From assembly GCF_900114415.1 (NCBI RefSeq), contig NZ_FOSZ01000004.1:1-64000 (forward strand): a stretch of DNA of 64,000 nucleotides, in the 5' to 3' direction. This DNA is from Shimia haliotis (GTDB lineage Bacteria; Pseudomonadota; Alphaproteobacteria; Rhodobacterales; Rhodobacteraceae). Positions 6,884 to 15,596 of the stretch are shown one piece after another (within the stretch, counting starts at the first letter, position 1; each line of letters begins with the position of its first letter). The notes under the pieces were generated by a model. That model ran no database searches and was not told the DNA's origin. It saw only the letters and a program-made list of their open reading frames with translations. The translations under genes were made by a program, and so were the position numbers.

Positions 6884-9499
6884 TCAATGTACGACAGCAT
6901 CATCCGGTTTTGGATTGTCGCTGCTGCCGACCCGATCGCCGATCAAGAGCCCTTCCGCGCCCGTTGTGACCGGAACGGTGTCGCCATCCTTGATGTCACC
7001 GGCAAGCAAGGCCTCGGCCAGCGGGTTTTGCAAGGCGCGCTGGATGACACGCTTCAGCGGGCGGGCACCAAAGACCGGATCGTAGCCTTCGTCCGCCAGC
7101 CATTTCTGTGCCCCCTCGTCCAGCTCCAGACCGATCTTGCGTCCCGCGAGGCGCTTCTTGAGGCGCCCCAACTGAATTTCGACGATGCCGTCCATATCGG
7201 CCCGAGCGAGGCGGTCAAAGATGATGGTTTCGTCCAGACGGTTCAGGAACTCGGGACGGAAATGAGCGCGTACGGCGTCCATAACATCGCGACGGGCATC
7301 GCTTGCGTCCGCGCCCTCGGGCAGTTGGCTGAGCGCCTGCGCGCCGAGGTTCGACGTCAGAATGATCAACGTTTGCTTGAAGTCCACGGTGCGGCCCTGA
7401 CCGTCAGTCAGCACGCCATCATCAAGCACTTGCAAGAGCACGTTGAACACATCCGGATGTGCCTTTTCGACCTCGTCAAACAGCACCACCTGATAGGGAC
7501 GGCGACGCACGGCCTCGGTCAAGACCCCGCCTTCGTCATAGCCCACATAACCGGGAGGCGCGCCAATCAGACGGGCAACCGCGTGTTTCTCCATGAACTC
7601 GGACATGTCGATGCGAACCATGGCGTTGTCATCGTCAAACAGGAACTCGGCGACGGCTTTCGTCAACTCGGTTTTACCTACACCTGTTGGCCCCAAGAAG
7701 AGGAACGACCCCAGAGGGCGGTTCTCGTCATTGAGCCCAGCGCGCGCACGGCGCACCGCGTTGCTGAGAGCGGTCACGGCGGAATGCTGACCAATCACGC
7801 GACGGTGCAGGTCGTCTTCCATGCGCAGGAGTTTCTCGCGCTCGCCTTCGAGCATTTTGGACGTCGGAATACCGGTCCAACGCTCGACCACTTGCGCGAT
7901 CTGTTCTGGGCGCACCGCTTCTTCAATCGTCATCTCGCCTTCGGCATTCTCGGCCTCTTCAAGCTTTTTCTCCAGATCCGGGATCACGCCGTAAGAGAGT
8001 TCGCCCGCGCGGGCGAGGTTGCCTTCACGTTTGGCGATGTCGAGATCAGCGCGCGCCTGATCAAGCGCTTCCTTGATGTCGCGTGCAGAAGCCAGCTTGT
8101 CCCGACCGGCCTGCCATTTGGCCGTCATCTCGGCGGATTTGTCCTGAAGGTCGGCCAGATCCTTTTGCAGAGTTTCCAGACGGTCCTTTGAGGCCGCATC
8201 ATCCTCAAGCTTCAACGCCTCTTCCTCGATCTGCAATTGCAGGATCTGGCGGTCAAGCGCGTCAAGCTCTTCGGGTTTGCTGTCCACCTCCATACGCAAA
8301 CGCGAGGCTGCCTCATCCACAAGGTCGATGGCCTTATCCGGCAGGAATCGGTCGGTGATATAGCGGTGACTGAGCGTGGAAGCCGCGACCAGTGCGCTGT
8401 CAGAGATTCTCACGCCATGGTGCAGCTCGTATTTCTCTTTGATACCGCGCAGGATGGAGATCGTGTCCTCCACCGTCGGTTCCTCAACCACGACAGGCTG
8501 GAACCGGCGTGCAAGGGCCGCGTCTTTCTCAACGTATTTGCGGTATTCATCGAGCGTGGTCGCGCCGATACAGTGCAGCTCCCCGCGGGCAAGCGCCGGC
8601 TTGATCAGGTTGGCAGCGTCCATCGCGCCTTCGGATTTACCGGCACCAACCAGCGTGTGCATCTCGTCGATGAAAAGGATGATTTCGCCTGCCGCCTCGG
8701 TGACTTCGGTCAGAACGGCCTTGAGGCGCTCTTCGAACTCACCACGGTATTTCGCACCCGCAATCAGCGCGCCCATGTCGAGTGCCAGAAGCTTTTTGTT
8801 GCGCAGGGATTCTGGCACATCGCCATTCACGATGCGCAACGCCATGCCTTCGGCAATCGCGGTTTTACCGACGCCCGGCTCACCGATCAGAACAGGGTTG
8901 TTCTTGGTGCGGCGGCTGAGCACCTGCATCGCACGGCGGATTTCGTCGTCACGACCAATGATCGGATCGATTTTACCCTCGGCGGCGCGTTCGGTGAGAT
9001 CCTGTGCGTACTTCTTGAGTGCGTCATATCCGTCCTCGGCAGAGGCACTGTCGGCGGTGCGGCCCTTGCGGATGTCGTTGATCGCGGAGTTCAACGTCTG
9101 GGCAGACACATCGCCTGCAATTAGCGCGTCTTTGGCTTTGGACTTCACCATCACCAGCGCCATCAAAATACGTTCAACAGGCACAAAGCTATCGCCAGCT
9201 TTCTTGGCAATCGCTTCGGCCTCGCCCAGCACTTTGCCTGTGGTGCCATCAAGATATGGCTGACCAGTGTCGCCGGACACTTTGGGCAGTTTGTCGATGG
9301 CGGCATCCACAGCTTCGCGGACACGCGTCGCGTTCCCGCCGGCGCGGTTGATCAGATTGGCGGCGAGCCCCTGCTCGTCATCCATCAGTGCTTTAAGAAG
9401 GTGTTCAGGGGTCAGCCGCTGGTGGCTTTCCCGCATTGCGATTGTCTGCGCCGCCTGAACGAAACCGCGCGACCGCTCCGTGAACTTGCTCAAGTCCAT
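6884..9499 (-). CDS. clpB: ClpB disaggregase (Hsp100 AAA+ ATPase)
   Basis: ClpB is the cytoplasmic hexameric chaperone that works with DnaK to pull apart protein aggregates. The 871-residue length is normal. In order: N-terminal domain with two Clp repeats (1-145), first AAA+ domain with Walker [10 protein letters not shown] near 205, the long coiled-coil middle domain (about 400-525), and second AAA+ domain with Walker [10 protein letters not shown] near 605 and sensor region ending at about 860. The start MDLSKFTE at 9499 has AGGAG upstream; the open frame extends to 9634 but that part is leader. A heat-shock promoter is visible 80 bases upstream and a terminator follows. Monocistronic. Confidence 0.98.
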   Translation of the reverse strand: MDLSKFTERSRGFVQAAQTIAMRESHQRLTPEHLLKALMDDEQGLAANLINRAGGNATRVREAVDAAIDKLPKVSGDTGQPYLDGTTGKVLGEAEAIAKKAGDSFVPVERILMALVMVKSKAKDALIAGDVSAQTLNSAINDIRKGRTADSASAEDGYDALKKYAQDLTERAAEGKIDPIIGRDDEIRRAMQVLSRRTKNNPVLIGEPGVGKTAIAEGMALRIVNGDVPESLRNKKLLALDMGALIAGAKYRGEFEERLKAVLTEVTEAAGEIILFIDEMHTLVGAGKSEGAMDAANLIKPALARGELHCIGATTLDEYRKYVEKDAALARRFQPVVVEEPTVEDTISILRGIKEKYELHHGVRISDSALVAASTLSHRYITDRFLPDKAIDLVDEAASRLRMEVDSKPEELDALDRQILQLQIEEEALKLEDDAASKDRLETLQKDLADLQDKSAEMTAKWQAGRDKLASARDIKEALDQARADLDIAKREGNLARAGELSYGVIPDLEKKLEEAENAEGEMTIEEAVRPEQIAQVVERWTGIPTSKMLEGEREKLLRMEDDLHRRVIGQHSAVTALSNAVRRARAGLNDENRPLGSFLFLGPTGVGKTELTKAVAEFLFDDDNAMVRIDMSEFMEKHAVARLIGAPPGYVGYDEGGVLTEAVRRRPYQVVLFDEVEKAHPDVFNVLLQVLDDGVLTDGQGRTVDFKQTLIILTSNLGAQALSQLPEGADASDARRDVMDAVRAHFRPEFLNRLDETIIFDRLARADMDGIVEIQLGRLKKRLAGRKIGLELDEGAQKWLADEGYDPVFGARPLKRVIQRALQNPLAEALLAGDIKDGDTVPVTTGAEGLLIGDRVGSSDNPKPDDAVVH

Positions 9500-9578
9500 G
9501 GTGTTCTCCTTTTTCCAAGCGCCCCGTTGTAGGGAACGCCCGCTCTGCGGCACGTCCCGAATTTGGGCCTCACAAGAG

Positions 9579-9607
9579 ATGTGGGGCACTTGTTGTTGGG
9601 TTTCAAG
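9579..9607 (-). promoter_or_regulatory. Heat-shock (RpoH/sigma-32) promoter of clpB
   Basis: On the minus strand CTTGAA (9607-9602) is followed after 15 bases by CCCCACAT (9586-9579). The sigma-32 consensus is CTTGAA, 13-15 bases, CCCCATNT, so both boxes and the spacing fit. It lies about 80 bases upstream of the clpB start, a usual leader length. Confidence 0.85.
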
Positions 9608-9765
9608 AAGTTGCCTAGATGTTTGCGCCCACAATAAGGCGGCGCCTGCGGAACAAGCGTCTTTGGGGGGAATGAATGGCGTAAAGAAACCTTAACTCAT
9701 GTCCATTTTCGCCCCATTTCAAAGGCAAGTTAACCAGTGACGCAGTATAAAAAGGGGGCCACACT

Positions 9766-10026
9766 ATGCATGTGACCGATATTCAGATCACCAATCCGAC
9801 CTATCGCCAGACCCTTGGAGAGCTGACAGCCGTTGTGTCGCTTAGCAGCGATGCGCGTGATGTGCAGCTTTTGTGCAATGTTCCGGCGCGGGCCGAGCGC
9901 CGTGAAGGCGAAGGACGTCTGGCCTTGATCCACGAAGCCCTGCGCCAGATCAGCCGCATGCCGGAGATTCGCACTGGCCGCGAAGAACTGTCGTTCGCTC
10001 CGGGATTGGTTCCCGCGCAAGCCTGA
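9766..10026 (+). CDS. Small hypothetical protein (86 aa)
   Basis: I do not recognise this family. The product is soluble and mixed in charge, with an N-terminal segment rich in beta-type residues (QLLCNVPAR in the middle) and a C-terminal helix-like stretch (LALIHEALRQI). There is no signal peptide or membrane segment. A GGGGG tract 7 bases upstream serves as ribosome site, and codon use looks like that of neighbouring real genes. It is followed after 54 bases by the methyltransferase-like gene on the same strand. Confidence 0.7.
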   Translation: MHVTDIQITNPTYRQTLGELTAVVSLSSDARDVQLLCNVPARAERREGEGRLALIHEALRQISRMPEIRTGREELSFAPGLVPAQA

Positions 10027-10080
10027 GCCTTGCGAGGTTAGGGACTGGACAGTTGCAGCCAGCGGGTTGAGACTGTCCGT

Positions 10081-10782
10081 ATGAGCAAACTGACAGATAT
10101 CCGCGCACGCAGCACTTGGCGCGACATCCTTGAAGGCCAGCCGCAGCATATGGGGCTGGCTTTGTTGTTGGCGGCAGGCGCTTTTGCGTGGTTGTCCTCA
10201 GATGATACAGCGCCACGCGTTCTGTTCCTGACCGCGACCGAATGGGCAAAGCTGTCTATTCTTCTTGCCATTTTTCATCAGGTGGTCGTCGCGGTTGTTT
10301 TTCGCCTGCAACTGCACCGCGGACTTTTGACGCGCATGTTTGGCGCACGCGATCTGGAAATCTGGACCAAAATTTTTCTGCCATTTCTAGTGGCACGGCC
10401 AATCACGATCATTTTGACAGGGTGGGCAGATGACACGTCCCTGAACGAACCGAGAGGGTTGGAATGGGTGATTGGGCTCGCGCTTGTTGCTTTGGCCGGA
10501 TGGGTGATGCACTCGGTGTCCAAACACTTCACCATTCGCCGCGCGGTGGGTGGAGACCATTTTCGCGACGAGATTGCCGAATTGCCAATGGTGCGCGAAG
10601 GGGCGTTTCGGTTCACCAGCAATGCCATGTATGGGCTGGCATTTTTCGGGATGTGGGGCATTGCCCTGCTGTTTGACAGCTGGAATGCACTGGTGGTCGC
10701 GTTTTTCCAACATTGCTACATCTGGGTGCATTGGTATTGCACTGAACAGCCGGACATGGAGTGGCTCTACGGAGATCGCTGA
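10081..10782 (+). CDS. PEMT/isoprenylcysteine-methyltransferase-like membrane protein
   Basis: The 233-residue product has about six hydrophobic segments and ends with HCYIWVHWYCTEQPDMEWLY. The combination of a membrane-embedded C-terminal region with E-x-P-D-M is typical of the phospholipid methyltransferase (PEMT/ICMT) group, which uses S-adenosylmethionine at the membrane. The acceptor cannot be told from sequence; phosphatidylethanolamine or another lipid is possible. The N-terminal 20 residues are soluble. No strong ribosome site is seen before the ATG. It precedes pyrF but with a 71-base gap. Confidence 0.65.
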   Translation: MSKLTDIRARSTWRDILEGQPQHMGLALLLAAGAFAWLSSDDTAPRVLFLTATEWAKLSILLAIFHQVVVAVVFRLQLHRGLLTRMFGARDLEIWTKIFLPFLVARPITIILTGWADDTSLNEPRGLEWVIGLALVALAGWVMHSVSKHFTIRRAVGGDHFRDEIAELPMVREGAFRFTSNAMYGLAFFGMWGIALLFDSWNALVVAFFQHCYIWVHWYCTEQPDMEWLYGDR

Positions 10783-10853
10783 GGGTTGCAGGGGGGGCTG
10801 CGTGGCAGTATTGAACCGACACTTTGCCCCACAGCCCGTATCGGAGTTTCCCC

Positions 10854-11564
10854 ATGACCGCAGATGACCGCCTGATCGTTGCCCTTGATGTGCCCAACGC
10901 GCTTGATGGGCTAAAACTGGCCGAAACCCTTGGCGATTCCGTTTCGTTTTACAAAATCGGTTTGGGCATGCTGACCGGCGGCGGCCTGGCGTTGGCAAAT
11001 GAACTCAAGGATGAGCATGGCAAAAAAATCTTCCTTGATATGAAGCTTTTTGACATTGGCGCAACGGTCGAGGCAGCGGTGCGCGGGTTGGCCCAGTTTG
11101 ATCTGGATTTCCTGACGGTTCATGGCGATCCCCATGTGGTGCGGGCCGCCAAAGAAGGTGCCGCGGGCAGCAATCTGAAAATTCTGGGCGTGACAATTCT
11201 GACCTCTTTGGATCGTAGCGATCTGGACGGGTGTTTGATCAAGGACGGTGACGTCAAGGATCTGGTGATTGAGCGCGCAGGCAATGCGTTTGAAGCAGGA
11301 GCAGACGGTGTCATCGCGTCGCCGCAGGAAGCGGCGTTGATCCGTGCGTTGCCTGAAAGCGAGGGACGGCTGATTGTGACGCCAGGTGTGCGCCCTGCGG
11401 GTGCGGAACTGGGTGATCAGAAGCGCGTCGCGACGCCGGCAAATGCCGTGGCCGACGGGGTGGACCATATTGTCGTCGGGCGCCCTGTCTGGCGGGCGCA
11501 AGACCCGCGAGCAGCGGCACAGGCAATTGTCGCGGAGATGTCTTCGGTTCAGGCGAACCGGTAA
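10854..11564 (+). CDS. pyrF: Orotidine-5'-phosphate decarboxylase
   Basis: PyrF makes UMP from orotidine monophosphate in the last step of de novo pyrimidine synthesis. The 236-residue product has the family landmarks: LIVALDVPN at the start of the barrel, the catalytic DMKLFDIGATV motif near residue 63 (D-x-K-x-x-D), VTPGVRP near 180 and the phosphate-binding VVGRPVW near 210. The ATG at 10854 has GGAG 8 bases upstream; the frame opens 30 bases earlier. The dinB gene follows after 90 bases. Confidence 0.97.
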   Translation: MTADDRLIVALDVPNALDGLKLAETLGDSVSFYKIGLGMLTGGGLALANELKDEHGKKIFLDMKLFDIGATVEAAVRGLAQFDLDFLTVHGDPHVVRAAKEGAAGSNLKILGVTILTSLDRSDLDGCLIKDGDVKDLVIERAGNAFEAGADGVIASPQEAALIRALPESEGRLIVTPGVRPAGAELGDQKRVATPANAVADGVDHIVVGRPVWRAQDPRAAAQAIVAEMSSVQANR

Positions 11565-11654
11565 TTTCGCCCACGCATACCCTGCCCCATGAAACGGCGT
11601 GGCTGCTTCTGTTTGGGATGCTATACTGACCAGAGAGCTGCCGACGGAACGCCC

Positions 11655-12908
11655 ATGCCTGCCCTCTGCCGAGATTGCCTTACGACTTTGCAAGCCGGAC
11701 CCCGCTGTGGGGTCTGTGGCAGCATGCGTGTGACCAGCCATTCCGAACTGTTCAGCCTGTCTATCGCCCACATGGACTGCGACGCGTTTTATGCCAGTGT
11801 CGAGAAGCGCGACAATCCGGCCTTGATCGACAAACCGGTGATTATTGGCGGAGGCAAACGGGGCGTGGTGTCCACGGCCTGTTATGTGGCGCGCATCCGT
11901 GGCGTTCGCTCTGCGATGCCGATGTTTCAGGCGTTGAAGCTCTGCCCCGATGCCGTGGTGATCAAGCCGCGCATGTCGGTCTATGTCGAGGTCAGTCGTG
12001 AAATTCGCAAGATGATGGACGAGATGACGCCGGTGATAGAGCCGTTGTCGCTCGATGAAGCTTTCATGGACCTGACAGGCACTGAGAAGCTTCACGGCGT
12101 CCCGCCCGCGGTGATGCTTGCGCGGTTGGTGAAGAGAATGAAAGACGAGTTGGGTATCACCGGCTCGATTGGCCTGTCCCACAACAAGTTTCTCGCCAAG
12201 GTGGCCAGCGATCTGGACAAGCCGCGCGGGTTTTCTGTGATTGGAGAGGCGGAGACTTCGGAGTTTCTGCGAGACAAGCCCGTGCGTCTGATCTGGGGGA
12301 TTGGGCCTGTGGCACAGGAGAGTCTGGAACGTGCGGGTATACGGACCTTTACCGATTTGCTGCGATGGGAGCAGGACGACCTGATCGCGCGGTTTGGCAA
12401 TATGGGATATCGGCTGTGGCATCTGGCGCGCGGGATGGACCGGCGAAGAGTGTCGGCACATGCTCCGATGAAAAGCATCAGCAACGAGACCACCTTTTAC
12501 GAGGATACTGCGAGCGCGGAAGTGCTGGATGGCCATATTTGGCGCTTGGCAGAGAAAGTGGCAGATCGCGCAAAGGCAAAAGATTTGGCCGGACGCGTTG
12601 TGACGCTCAAGCTCAAGCGCGCCAATCATAGCACCATCAGTCGACGGGTGAGCCTGCGCGATGCAACGCAGATGGCGGACACATTGTACCGCACGGCGCG
12701 CGGATTGTTTGACCAAGTTGGCGACGAGGGACCATATCGGCTGATTGGTGTTGGTCTGGCGGATTTGGTATCTGCGGATCAGGCTGATTTGTCTGGCGAC
12801 TTGTTGGACCCAAAAGCCGGACAGCGGGCCAAAGCGGAACGCGCAACAGATGAGATTCGCAAACGTTTTGGGTCTGACGCCATTCTCAAAGGGCGGGCGA
12901 TGCGGTGA
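11655..12908 (+). CDS. dinB: DNA polymerase IV (Y family) with N-terminal zinc-finger-like motif
   Basis: DinB is the error-prone translesion polymerase. The 417-residue product has the Y-family catalytic residues in AHMDCDAFYASVE (near residue 40) and SLDEAFMD (near 140), then the thumb/HhH region and little finger. The first 25 residues contain CRDC-x9-CGVC, a four-cysteine pattern that resembles a zinc ribbon and is not part of the core polymerase. The start at 11655 (MPALCRDC) begins just before that motif; an ATG at 11589 is also open but adds a low-quality segment. No LexA-type site was identified upstream. Confidence 0.93.
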   Translation: MPALCRDCLTTLQAGPRCGVCGSMRVTSHSELFSLSIAHMDCDAFYASVEKRDNPALIDKPVIIGGGKRGVVSTACYVARIRGVRSAMPMFQALKLCPDAVVIKPRMSVYVEVSREIRKMMDEMTPVIEPLSLDEAFMDLTGTEKLHGVPPAVMLARLVKRMKDELGITGSIGLSHNKFLAKVASDLDKPRGFSVIGEAETSEFLRDKPVRLIWGIGPVAQESLERAGIRTFTDLLRWEQDDLIARFGNMGYRLWHLARGMDRRRVSAHAPMKSISNETTFYEDTASAEVLDGHIWRLAEKVADRAKAKDLAGRVVTLKLKRANHSTISRRVSLRDATQMADTLYRTARGLFDQVGDEGPYRLIGVGLADLVSADQADLSGDLLDPKAGQRAKAERATDEIRKRFGSDAILKGRAMR

Positions 12909-12990
12909 GACTTGCGCGACCATACCTTTAGCGGCAAACTCAACCTATACTCATAGCGTTTGTGTCACAGTAACATCTTAGGAGAAACCC

Positions 12991-13185
12991 TTGCGGAGCG
13001 ATGCACGCCGATTGCTGTCTGAACTGAAGGCAACGCTCGACAACCTGGAAATCACCGATCCAAACTCTGTTCCGCCGCTGGAAGAGTTGGGAGTGAATGT
13101 CGATTTGCTGCCGATCATTGCGCAAAAAGGCGCGTTGCGACGAGAATTTGCAGATCTTCTAAGACGCGATAATCACCCGTTTTGA
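12991..13185 (+). CDS. Small hypothetical protein, TTG start (64 aa)
   Basis: I do not recognise the family. The product is helical and charged, with leucine-rich segments around residues 5-20 and 40-58 and no membrane segment. The TTG start is supported by AGGAG 7 bases upstream; no in-frame ATG exists except a late one. It follows dinB by 82 bases and could be expressed on its own. Confidence 0.55.
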   Translation: MRSDARRLLSELKATLDNLEITDPNSVPPLEELGVNVDLLPIIAQKGALRREFADLLRRDNHPF

Positions 13186-13279
13186 AGGATTTAGTCGCTG
13201 ACGCACTTTTTGACGCCGTCGAAAACTAAGGCTGGAATCTGAGGCTCTAAAGTCACAGCACTCTGGCAAAATTACTTTC

Positions 13280-13489
13280 ATGAAAGGTGGCGGAATAACA
13301 TTTGCGGTCGCCGGCTTCGTGGGATTCGTCGCCACAACGCTTGCCGCGCCGATTGCGGTTCCGATGATTGCCATCGGGGCGGGTTCATTAGGGGCTGGCC
13401 TTCATTTGGGAGGGCAAATGGACAAACGCGCGAGCGAAGCAAACTCGCTTGCGAATTATTATGATGAACTTCGCAAGTTGATCACTTAA
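13280..13489 (+). CDS. Small hypothetical membrane protein (69 aa)
   Basis: Unrecognised. Residues 6-45 are almost entirely hydrophobic and glycine-rich (two closely spaced helices or a hairpin), followed by a polar, charged tail with a KRASEAN stretch. No clear ribosome site precedes the ATG. It forms a set of three tiny genes between dinB and the formylglutamate amidohydrolase. Confidence 0.45.
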   Translation: MKGGGITFAVAGFVGFVATTLAAPIAVPMIAIGAGSLGAGLHLGGQMDKRASEANSLANYYDELRKLIT

Positions 13490-13525
13490 CATTGTAATAC
13501 GGGACCGAGTGACTAGGTTTAAACG

Positions 13526-13768
13526 GTGGAAAGCTTGATTGAAAACCTTATACAGACAGACGGGAGCTCCGGTGTGGCTATGCTGCACGGACTGAACTTG
13601 ATCGGCGCGGTTGTCGGCGTGACAATTGGGGTCATTGTAAAGGCTGACCTTGCCAAACTCACGCGGCACATGTCTGCGAAGTCGCTGTTTTCCACACTGC
13701 CTTTGGCGATGATCAGCGCTCAACGCCGCCATTTGGCTGGATCAGAAAAAGTCGAATCTTCCGAATAA
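13526..13768 (+). CDS. Small hypothetical protein, GTG start (80 aa)
   Basis: Unrecognised. One hydrophobic segment (about residues 20-38, GLNLIGAVVGVTIGVIV) suggests a membrane protein with a basic C-terminal part. The GTG start has only a weak upstream ribosome site, and the frame ends 3 bases before the converging amidohydrolase. Existence is uncertain. Confidence 0.35.
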   Translation: MESLIENLIQTDGSSGVAMLHGLNLIGAVVGVTIGVIVKADLAKLTRHMSAKSLFSTLPLAMISAQRRHLAGSEKVESSE

Positions 13769-13771
13769 GGG

Positions 13772-14635
13772 CTACTCGGCCGCCAGCGGCTCTGCTTGCG
13801 GGCGCCCGATGTTGACGAGTTGCGCAACCACGGCAGTAAGGCGAGATTGGATTGCGTCAAATCCCGCGTGCGGTCTGATCGTTGTTTCATCCATATAGAG
13901 AGACCGGTCTATTTCCACCTGAATGGCGTGTTGCCCGCGGGCCGGACGGCCATAGGTCTGTGTCACATACGCACCGGCAAAGGGTGTATTACGCGCAACA
14001 ACAAAGCCCTCTTTTTCAAAGACAGCCGCAACTGCATCCATGATTTCCGGGTGTGACGCCGCGCCAAAACGGTCGCCCAGCACGATCTCTGGACGCCTGG
14101 CACCAGGCCGCAATCCAGTTTCAACGGCCTCTCGCGGCATCGAATGACAGTCGACCAGAATCGCTTTGCCAAAAGTCGCACGCGACTCGTTCAACAGCCC
14201 TTGCAAGGCGGCGTGATATGGTCGCCAGTATGTATCGATGCGGTGGTGGGCCTGAGCGCGGGTCATTTTGCCGTAGTAAATCGGACGGCCGTTGGCGACG
14301 ACGCGCGGAATCACGCCAAGCCCCGACGCCACGCGTGGATTGTGCCCGACCTTGCGCACCCCTTCGATCAGAGCGGGGTCCAATTCATCCTTGGAGCGGT
14401 TCAAATCCAGAAAAGCCCGCGGGGCATGAGCCACCAAAAGTGGGGCGCCTTGTTGCGGAACACTTTTAAACAGCTGATCTACAAAGGCATCTTCGGAAGA
14501 CCGGATGCTTTGACTATCAAGCAAGGAGGCCTCAACGAACCAATCGGGATATTGGCTCCCGCTGTGAGGGGACGCAAACACCACCGCAGAATCACGCGTC
14601 TTGGGCGAATGAATTGTGAACGGTGGCCGAGTCAT
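13772..14635 (-). CDS. N-formylglutamate amidohydrolase family protein
   Basis: Members hydrolyse N-formylglutamate to glutamate and formate at the end of one histidine-degradation route (HutG type). The 287-residue product shows the family start SPHSGSQYPDW near residue 23, HAPRAFLDLNRSKDELDP, LVDCHSMP near 165 and QVEIDRSLYMDE near 245; the histidine and acidic residues are the likely zinc ligands. No other hut gene is in this window, so histidine catabolism cannot be confirmed and another N-acyl amino acid is possible. The start has GGAG 7 bases upstream; a 13-bp direct repeat lies in its promoter region. Confidence 0.85.
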   Translation of the reverse strand: MTRPPFTIHSPKTRDSAVVFASPHSGSQYPDWFVEASLLDSQSIRSSEDAFVDQLFKSVPQQGAPLLVAHAPRAFLDLNRSKDELDPALIEGVRKVGHNPRVASGLGVIPRVVANGRPIYYGKMTRAQAHHRIDTYWRPYHAALQGLLNESRATFGKAILVDCHSMPREAVETGLRPGARRPEIVLGDRFGAASHPEIMDAVAAVFEKEGFVVARNTPFAGAYVTQTYGRPARGQHAIQVEIDRSLYMDETTIRPHAGFDAIQSRLTAVVAQLVNIGRPQAEPLAAE

Positions 14636-14655
14636 TGTGTCTCCTGTTACAAAAA

Positions 14656-14684
14656 ATATAGGCCGAAAAATATATAGGCCGAAA
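14656..14684. repeat. 13-bp direct repeat ATATAGGCCGAAA, twice
   Basis: Two perfect copies lie at 14656-14668 and 14672-14684, a 16-bp period. They sit in the region upstream of both the formylglutamate amidohydrolase gene and tRNA-Val. They could be a duplicated regulator site or a duplication of an old minus-10 region. Confidence 0.7.
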
Positions 14685-14781
14685 GCCCTTGATCCCCCCG
14701 CCGACTCCTTTTATAGACCCGCTACCGGCGCGGGCTTTCCGCGCCCCCTTTTGTTCGGGGGCATGGAAATTGTGTCGGGTG

Positions 14782-14856
14782 GGGCGATTAGCTCAGCGGT
14801 AGAGCACTTCGTTGACATCGAAGGGGTCACTGGTTCGATCCCAGTATCGCCCACCA
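14782..14856 (+). tRNA. tRNA-Val (anticodon GAC)
   Basis: The 75-base sequence folds as a standard cloverleaf: acceptor GGGCGAT/ATCGCCC, D-arm with AGCTCAGCGGTAGAGC, anticodon stem CTTCG/CGAAG with loop TTGACAT giving anticodon GAC, T-arm with GGTTCGATCC, and CCA encoded in the gene. No integrase or attachment-site duplication lies beside it. Confidence 0.96.
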
Positions 14857-14935
14857 TGAATTCACCGCTTTGACCTAGGTCGAAGCATCCGTAACCCAGA
14901 GGCGCACGCCGCGCCGCGACATGAGGAGAAGGACT

Positions 14936-15061
14936 ATGAAAGTCAAGAACTCGCTTCGTTCGCTTAAGAACCGGCACCGCGACTGCCGCATTGTGCGCCG
15001 CAAGGGCCGTGTTTACGTGATCAACAAGACCCAGCGTCGCTTTAAAGCACGCCAGGGCTGA
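14936..15061 (+). CDS. rpmJ: Ribosomal protein L36 (bL36)
   Basis: This 41-residue, very basic protein is bL36 of the large ribosomal subunit: [17 protein letters not shown] followed by the RRKGRVYVI and [11 protein letters not shown] ends. It has only one cysteine, so it is the zinc-free (C-minus) form, often kept as a second copy for zinc-poor growth. A strong GAGGAGAAGG precedes the ATG. A hairpin and then a T-rich terminator follow directly. Confidence 0.95.
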   Translation: MKVKNSLRSLKNRHRDCRIVRRKGRVYVINKTQRRFKARQG

Positions 15062-15065
15062 TGTT

Positions 15066-15128
15066 GTGGGCCTGAGGGCCCACCATTGATCACTGCGCTG
15101 AAAGACCGCCCCTTTGGGCGGTTTTTTT
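15066..15128 (+). terminator. Tandem hairpins ending rpmJ
   Basis: The first hairpin, GTGGGCC/GGCCCAC at 15066-15083, follows the stop. The second, ACCGCCC/GGGCGGT at 15105-15122, has a 4-base loop and is followed by seven T, a classical intrinsic terminator. Confidence 0.93.
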
Positions 15129-15354
15129 GTGCCTGCGCCGCGGGCAAGGCATCACACCCGAAAGACTCGCGATTGCGATCAGGGTTGAACGGGCCAAGTC
15201 GCTTCTCCGTGAGGTGTTCGGGCAATCTAGGACCACGACGCCCAAATGGACCAAGCACGAAACCAAGAGAGTCCGAAACCCACAGGCCGAGTTTAGAAAG
15301 CCGTTGGGAAAAAAATTGCACAGATCACATTCTCATTGACTTGCCTCCTGGGGT

Positions 15355-15581
15355 GACGCACTTGTGCGAGCACGATGGTTCCCAAGCGCCGAGCGTAACG
15401 GGATGAAAAGGGAATACGGTGCCGCGATTTCGCGAATTCCGTGACTGCCCCCGCAACTGTAGGCGGTGAGCGACGCTGAAATACCACTGGTCCAATAGGG
15501 CTGGGAAGGTCAGCATAGCTGAGATCCGCAAGTCAGGAGACCTGCCTTCGTTTTGTTTTGACCAACCCAGGACGGGGCGTC
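15355..15581 (+). ncRNA. Cobalamin (B12) riboswitch
   Basis: The conserved pieces of the cobalamin aptamer are present in order: GATGGTTCCC, GGATGAAAAGGGAATACGG, GACTGCCCCCGCAACTGTAG, a CCACTGG and GGGAAGG segment, and GCAAGTCAGGAGACCTGCC (B12 box). A closing stem of GACGC (15355-15359) with GCGTC (15577-15581) fits. It lies directly before the vitamin B12 uptake genes and should repress them when adenosyl- or methylcobalamin is plentiful. The likely expression platform is sequestration of the ribosome site that follows. Confidence 0.93.
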
Positions 15582-15585
15582 TTGG

Positions 15586-15592
15586 AAGGAGG
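15586..15592 (+). promoter_or_regulatory. Ribosome binding site controlled by the riboswitch
   Basis: AAGGAGG lies 4 bases before an ATG at 15597. AGGAGGC (15587-15593) is fully complementary to GCCTCCT at 15343-15349, which sits just outside the 5' side of the aptamer closing stem; the two segments are set apart by 5 bases on each side. Ligand binding that stabilises the closing stem would favour this pairing and hide the site. The pairing is seen; the mechanism is inference. Confidence 0.6.
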
Positions 15593-15596
15593 CTAG

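Noticed and set aside
6791-8191. Large plus-strand frame (466 aa) within clpB
   Set aside because: Exact antisense of clpB; no motif, no start signal.
10911-12923. Minus-strand frame of 670 aa over pyrF and dinB
   Set aside because: Antisense of two clear genes; His- and Arg-rich composition typical of a shadow frame.
14782-14856. tRNA-Val as an integration site of a mobile element
   Set aside because: No integrase, no duplicated tRNA 3' end and no change in gene character on either side.
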